A stretch of DNA of 64,000 nt from MGBC163016 sp964469815 (GTDB lineage Bacteria > Actinomycetota > Coriobacteriia > Coriobacteriales > Eggerthellaceae): positions 1 through 64,000 of the forward strand of contig CAYXZC010000002.1 in the NCBI GenBank assembly GCA_964469815.1. Direction: 5' to 3'. The position numbers were made by a program, and so were the translations under genes. Shown here in pieces: positions 60,827 through 64,000 of the stretch (position 1 is its first letter; each line of letters starts with the position of its first letter). Below the pieces are notes generated by a model that saw only the letters and a program-made list of their open reading frames with translations, was not told the origin of the DNA and ran no database searches.

Positions 60827-61630
60827 CTACCAGGTGCGCGAAGCCATCGCACGGAATTGCGCAACGGTGGAAACATGCGAGTTCAGACCGCCATCGACCG
60901 TTACCACCTGACCTGTGAAGTAAGAGCTCTCATCGGCGGCCAGATATACGCACATCGCAGCGATATCCTCGGGCTTGCCGTAACGCGTGACCTCGATGTT
61001 GTCCAGGAAGATATCCTTCAGCGCCTGCGGCACCTTCGCCTCGTTCTGAGGTGTGACGATGAGCCCGGGGCGAACGCAATTGCATCGGATGTTCTGCTTT
61101 CCATACTGAAGGGCGGTGTACTGCGTAAGCATATCCACACCGGCTTTCGCGCACGCATAAGCAGTCGATCCGAGATCGCCACCGCAAGAGGCCATGGAGC
61201 CGATGTTGATGATCGATCCTGCCTGCTGCTCCATCATGTAAGGAAGCACTGTCTTTATGCAATAGAAGGTGGAGCGCACATCGCTTGCGAACACGGCATC
61301 CCATTCCTCGAGGGATATCTCATCCACACGGCCATCCTTGAGCGCCATCCCCGCAGCATTGTTCACGAGCACATCTATCCTGCCCCAACGATCCTTGGTC
61401 ACAGTGAAAAGAGCATCGACAGTGCTAGGCTCGGTGATGTCGAATTTCTGGAACACCGCCTCACCACCAGCTGATGCTATGGAATCCACGACAGCTTGTC
61501 CGCGCTCCTCGTTTCGGCCGCACACGACGACCTTGGCTCCCTCTTCGCCGAACATCCGCGCTATACCGGCTCCGATCCCGCTGGTAGAGCCCGTAACTAT
61601 GGCAACTTTGCCTTTCAAACGATCCATCAT
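60827..61630 (-). CDS. Short-chain dehydrogenase/reductase
   Basis: A 267-residue SDR oxidoreductase. The cofactor motif is TGSTSGIGAGIA, NNAAGMA is the NAG-type motif, the catalytic Ser lies in IINIGSMAS and Tyr-xxx-Lys in TAYACAKAG. An Arg after the second strand (CGRNEER) favours NADP(H). The C-terminal FTGQVVTVDGGLNS is standard. Members of this classical family in gut actinobacteria include hydroxysteroid dehydrogenases, but the substrate here cannot be told. It lies between htpG and galU with no obvious operon partner. Confidence 0.9.
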   Translation of the reverse strand: MMDRLKGKVAIVTGSTSGIGAGIARMFGEEGAKVVVCGRNEERGQAVVDSIASAGGEAVFQKFDITEPSTVDALFTVTKDRWGRIDVLVNNAAGMALKDGRVDEISLEEWDAVFASDVRSTFYCIKTVLPYMMEQQAGSIINIGSMASCGGDLGSTAYACAKAGVDMLTQYTALQYGKQNIRCNCVRPGLIVTPQNEAKVPQALKDIFLDNIEVTRYGKPEDIAAMCVYLAADESSYFTGQVVTVDGGLNSHVSTVAQFRAMASRTW

Positions 61631-61790
61631 CGATCCTTTCCACTTGTTTCAGACGAATATGTAGATTCTAAACCTCTGTGGCAGCTTAGTAGAAGAGGTC
61701 GAAGCGAACGGCAGATAACGCGCATAGGCAAAGCGAGATAGGGGCGCATCACGGCTTCCTTTCCTCATGTTCCGCAAGCTCGATAAAACC

Positions 61791-61817
61791 AAAAAAGGCG
61801 GCTGAAACAGCCGCCTT
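61791..61817 (-). terminator. Intrinsic terminator of htpG
   Basis: On the minus strand AAGGCGGCTG pairs with CAGCCGCCTT around a three-base loop, followed by TTTTGG. It lies 27 bases after the htpG stop and is strong. Confidence 0.92.
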
Positions 61818-61843
61818 GATCGGATATTCATACTGCAGTTGGA

Positions 61844-63793
61844 CTACACCATCAACTTCGATACCTGCTGGGCGAATTCCAGCGGATCATCCACCGGGAG
61901 ACCTTCGACCAAAAGCGCCTGGTTGTACAGGATCTTCGTGTAATCCTTGACCTTATCGGAATCTCCGGCCTCATTCGCGCTCTTCAGCACCTCGAAGATC
62001 GGATGCTTGTCGTTGACCTCGAGCACCACATGCGCCTCGGGAGCGCCCTCTGCTCCACCCGGTTGATGCTTGAACATCTGCGCCATCTGAAGGGAAACCG
62101 TGCCTTCTGTAGTCAGCACCACCGGAGCATCGGTCAGACGCGTGGATACTACGACCTTCTCGACATCACCATCGAGCGCATCGCGCATCGCATCGAAGAG
62201 TCCTGAGTTCTCCTCGGTCGCTTTTGCTGCCTGCTCCTTCTCCTCATCGGTGGTAAGACCCAAGTCCTCACCGGCAACGTTCTTGAGCTCATAGGTCTGC
62301 ACTTCCTCATCGGTGTTCTCGCTTGAGGACAACGCGTAATCGTGAAGAGCCATCATGCAGAACTCATCGACATCCTCATCGCAAAGGAGCACATCATATC
62401 CCTTTGCGAGCACTGTCGTAACGATCGGCATCTGTGCCAAACGCTCACGGGAATCTCCTGCTGCAAAATAGATCGCTTTGGAATCCTCAGGCGCATCGTT
62501 GATGTATTCATCGAGCGTGATCATCTTCTGTTGCTTTGCCGAGTAGAACATGAGCAGATCGGCAAGGGTATCCTTGGCCATACCGTAGCTCGCATACACT
62601 CCGTATTTGAGCGTGCGGCCGAATTCCTTGAAGAACTTCTCATAAGTCTCACGATCGTCGGAGAGCATGCCGGCAAGCTCGCTCTTGATCTTCTTCTCAA
62701 GACGACGCGCGATGGCACGCAGCTGCGAATTGTGCTGCAGGGTCTCACGGGAGATATTGAGCGTAAGGTCGGCCGAATCAACAACGCCACGCATGAAGTT
62801 GAAATAATCCGGAACGAGCTCTTCGCACTTGTCCATGATGAGAACACCCGAACTGTAGAGCGCAAGACCCTTCTTGTAGTCCTTCGACCACATATCATAA
62901 GGCGCATGTCCCGGCACGAACATCAACGCATCATAGGTCAGCGTACCTTCTGCATGCAGGCTTATCGTACGGATCGGATCCTCGAAATCGTGGAAGTCGG
63001 TCTTGTAGAACTCGTTGTATTCCTCTTGGGTGACCTCGCTCTTCTTGCGCTTCCAGATGGGAATCATCGAATTGATCGTTTCGATCTCAACGTAGTTCTC
63101 GAATTCGGGCTTGTAGTCATCGCCGGCATCGTCAGGCTTCGGGAGCTGACGGGATTTCGTTACCTCCATCTGGATGGGATAGCGGACATAGTTGCTGTAG
63201 CGCTTGATCAGGTTGCGAAGCGTGGATTCACTTGCGAAGCTATCGTAGCGCTCCTCATCGGTGTTGTCCTTCAGATAGACGATGACATCCGTGCCATGCT
63301 CTGCACGTTCGGCAGGCTCGATAGTGTAGCCATCGATCCCGTTGGACTCCCAAGCCCAAGCCTCTTCCGATCCATAGGCACGAGACACGACACGCACCTT
63401 CTTGCCCACCATGAATGCCGAATAGAAGCCAACGCCGAACTGACCGATGATGTCAACATCCGAAACCTCTTCGCCATCCGCGTTCTCTGCTTTGAACTCG
63501 AACGAATCGGAATGGGCGATGGTACCAAGGTTCTTGTCCAGTTCATCCTTATCCATGCCAAGGCCGTTATCGGAAACGGTAACAGTCTTCTCGTCCTCGT
63601 CATAGCCCACCGTTATGGCTAGATCGGCTCGGTTGATCTTCACAGAATCGTCGACGAGGCTGCGGAAATACAGCTTATCGACCGCGTCTGACGCGTTGGA
63701 TATGAGCTCGCGAAGGAATATCTCGCGATTCGTGTAGATGGAGTTGATCATAAGGTCGAGCAATTTCTTGCTCTCTGTCTTAAATTTCCTCAT
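61844..63793 (-). CDS. htpG: Hsp90-family chaperone HtpG
   Basis: A 649-residue ATP-dependent chaperone. The GHKL ATP site shows ELISNASDAVDKLYF, DNGLGMDKDELDKNLGTIA and GQFGVGFYSAFMVGKK; the middle domain contains WKRKKSEVTQEEYNEFYK, a variant of the usual substrate segment, and RGVVDSADLTLNISRE. The C-terminal dimerisation domain is present. Length is normal. No CIRCE or CtsR-like site was seen upstream, unlike clpC. Confidence 0.97.
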   Translation of the reverse strand: MRKFKTESKKLLDLMINSIYTNREIFLRELISNASDAVDKLYFRSLVDDSVKINRADLAITVGYDEDEKTVTVSDNGLGMDKDELDKNLGTIAHSDSFEFKAENADGEEVSDVDIIGQFGVGFYSAFMVGKKVRVVSRAYGSEEAWAWESNGIDGYTIEPAERAEHGTDVIVYLKDNTDEERYDSFASESTLRNLIKRYSNYVRYPIQMEVTKSRQLPKPDDAGDDYKPEFENYVEIETINSMIPIWKRKKSEVTQEEYNEFYKTDFHDFEDPIRTISLHAEGTLTYDALMFVPGHAPYDMWSKDYKKGLALYSSGVLIMDKCEELVPDYFNFMRGVVDSADLTLNISRETLQHNSQLRAIARRLEKKIKSELAGMLSDDRETYEKFFKEFGRTLKYGVYASYGMAKDTLADLLMFYSAKQQKMITLDEYINDAPEDSKAIYFAAGDSRERLAQMPIVTTVLAKGYDVLLCDEDVDEFCMMALHDYALSSSENTDEEVQTYELKNVAGEDLGLTTDEEKEQAAKATEENSGLFDAMRDALDGDVEKVVVSTRLTDAPVVLTTEGTVSLQMAQMFKHQPGGAEGAPEAHVVLEVNDKHPIFEVLKSANEAGDSDKVKDYTKILYNQALLVEGLPVDDPLEFAQQVSKLMV

Positions 63794-64000
63794 TGATGGA
63801 TCTCTCTTTCTTCTGAGCTTCGGTTATGCGGACGCCGCTTGAACGCTTACGATACGTTTTCTCCCATGCTTTATACTCCGAATGGCCGATCCTATTGCAT
63901 AGATGGATGCATCTGTTTTCCGCATGTTACATTCACGGATAGAAACAGTGAAAACCGCCAACCATGCAATTCAAGCCGGTCAAATCCACTCTCTTAATCG
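63794..64000. other. Right edge upstream of htpG
   Basis: This 207-base stretch holds the presumed htpG promoter but no clear hexamers, gene, repeat or operator. GAGAG near the ATG is a weak ribosome site. Confidence 0.4.

Noticed and set aside
62342..63622. Long plus-strand open frame of 426 codons
   Set aside because: It is entirely antisense to htpG, a certain gene, and shows no recognisable protein family. GC-rich complementary frames explain it.
1..64000. CRISPR arrays, tRNA or rRNA genes, prophage, complete IS
   Set aside because: I looked for regular direct repeats with spacers, tRNA arm signatures and transposase or phage genes and saw none.

Overview
The window looks like chromosomal DNA from an anaerobic, Gram-positive actinobacterium, most likely of the class Coriobacteriia (Eggerthella/Slackia-like). 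This is an inference from gene content, not a database result. The clues are roughly balanced base composition, frequent GTG and TTG starts, a PilT-type pilus operon with a DUF4860-like protein, a phenylacetate-CoA ligase/ACT pair, a single-domain LuxR-type HTH protein, SipW/TasA-like and BspA-like surface genes, and no outer-membrane machinery. No tRNA, rRNA, CRISPR array, prophage or complete insertion sequence was found.

Layout. 0-8.5 kb: an M16C metalloprotease, an orphan solute-binding lipoprotein, comF, RNase P RNA followed by a perfect 37-bp inverted repeat, a small hypothetical gene, 5-formyl-THF cyclo-ligase and a SurA-like foldase. 8.7-20.6 kb: a tightly packed minus-strand run, alaS-ruvX-mltG-aroE-aroC-aroK-aroB-aroQ-pepP-ribD-ribE, which joins aromatic and riboflavin synthesis to translation and cell-wall genes. 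20.8-28.4 kb: paaK/ACT, a LuxR-like regulator divergent from S-adenosylhomocysteinase, a small exported protein, serine acetyltransferase, a DUF2130 coiled-coil protein and an orphan RelB-type antitoxin.

28.4-48 kb is the most distinctive part. It is a continuous minus-strand block devoted to the cell surface and its control: a REC/HD-GYP/GGDEF protein, an Hpt protein, a hybrid histidine kinase, a transglutaminase-like lipoprotein, a pilus operon (platform protein, four small single-span proteins, PilT but no PilB), a terminator, then a second unit. That unit has a strong promoter, a 12-codon leader peptide, a SipW-type signal peptidase, a TasA/CalY-like protein, a membrane-anchored TasA-like ectodomain protein and a giant six-module BspA-like leucine-rich-repeat protein whose N-terminus also resembles a SipW-cognate signal. 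I regard this as the best candidate for a little-described system: a SipW-processed surface fibre with an LRR adhesin.

48-64 kb is mostly housekeeping: a U32 peptidase-family protein, the ispD-ispF-cysS operon, clpC under a perfect CIRCE operator, an AI-2E family exporter, a DUF948-like protein, rarA, galU, an SDR oxidoreductase and htpG.

At least six short palindromes that share a CTAC/GTAG flank, but have different yet self-complementary arms, lie in intergenic spaces. One of them doubles as an intrinsic terminator.
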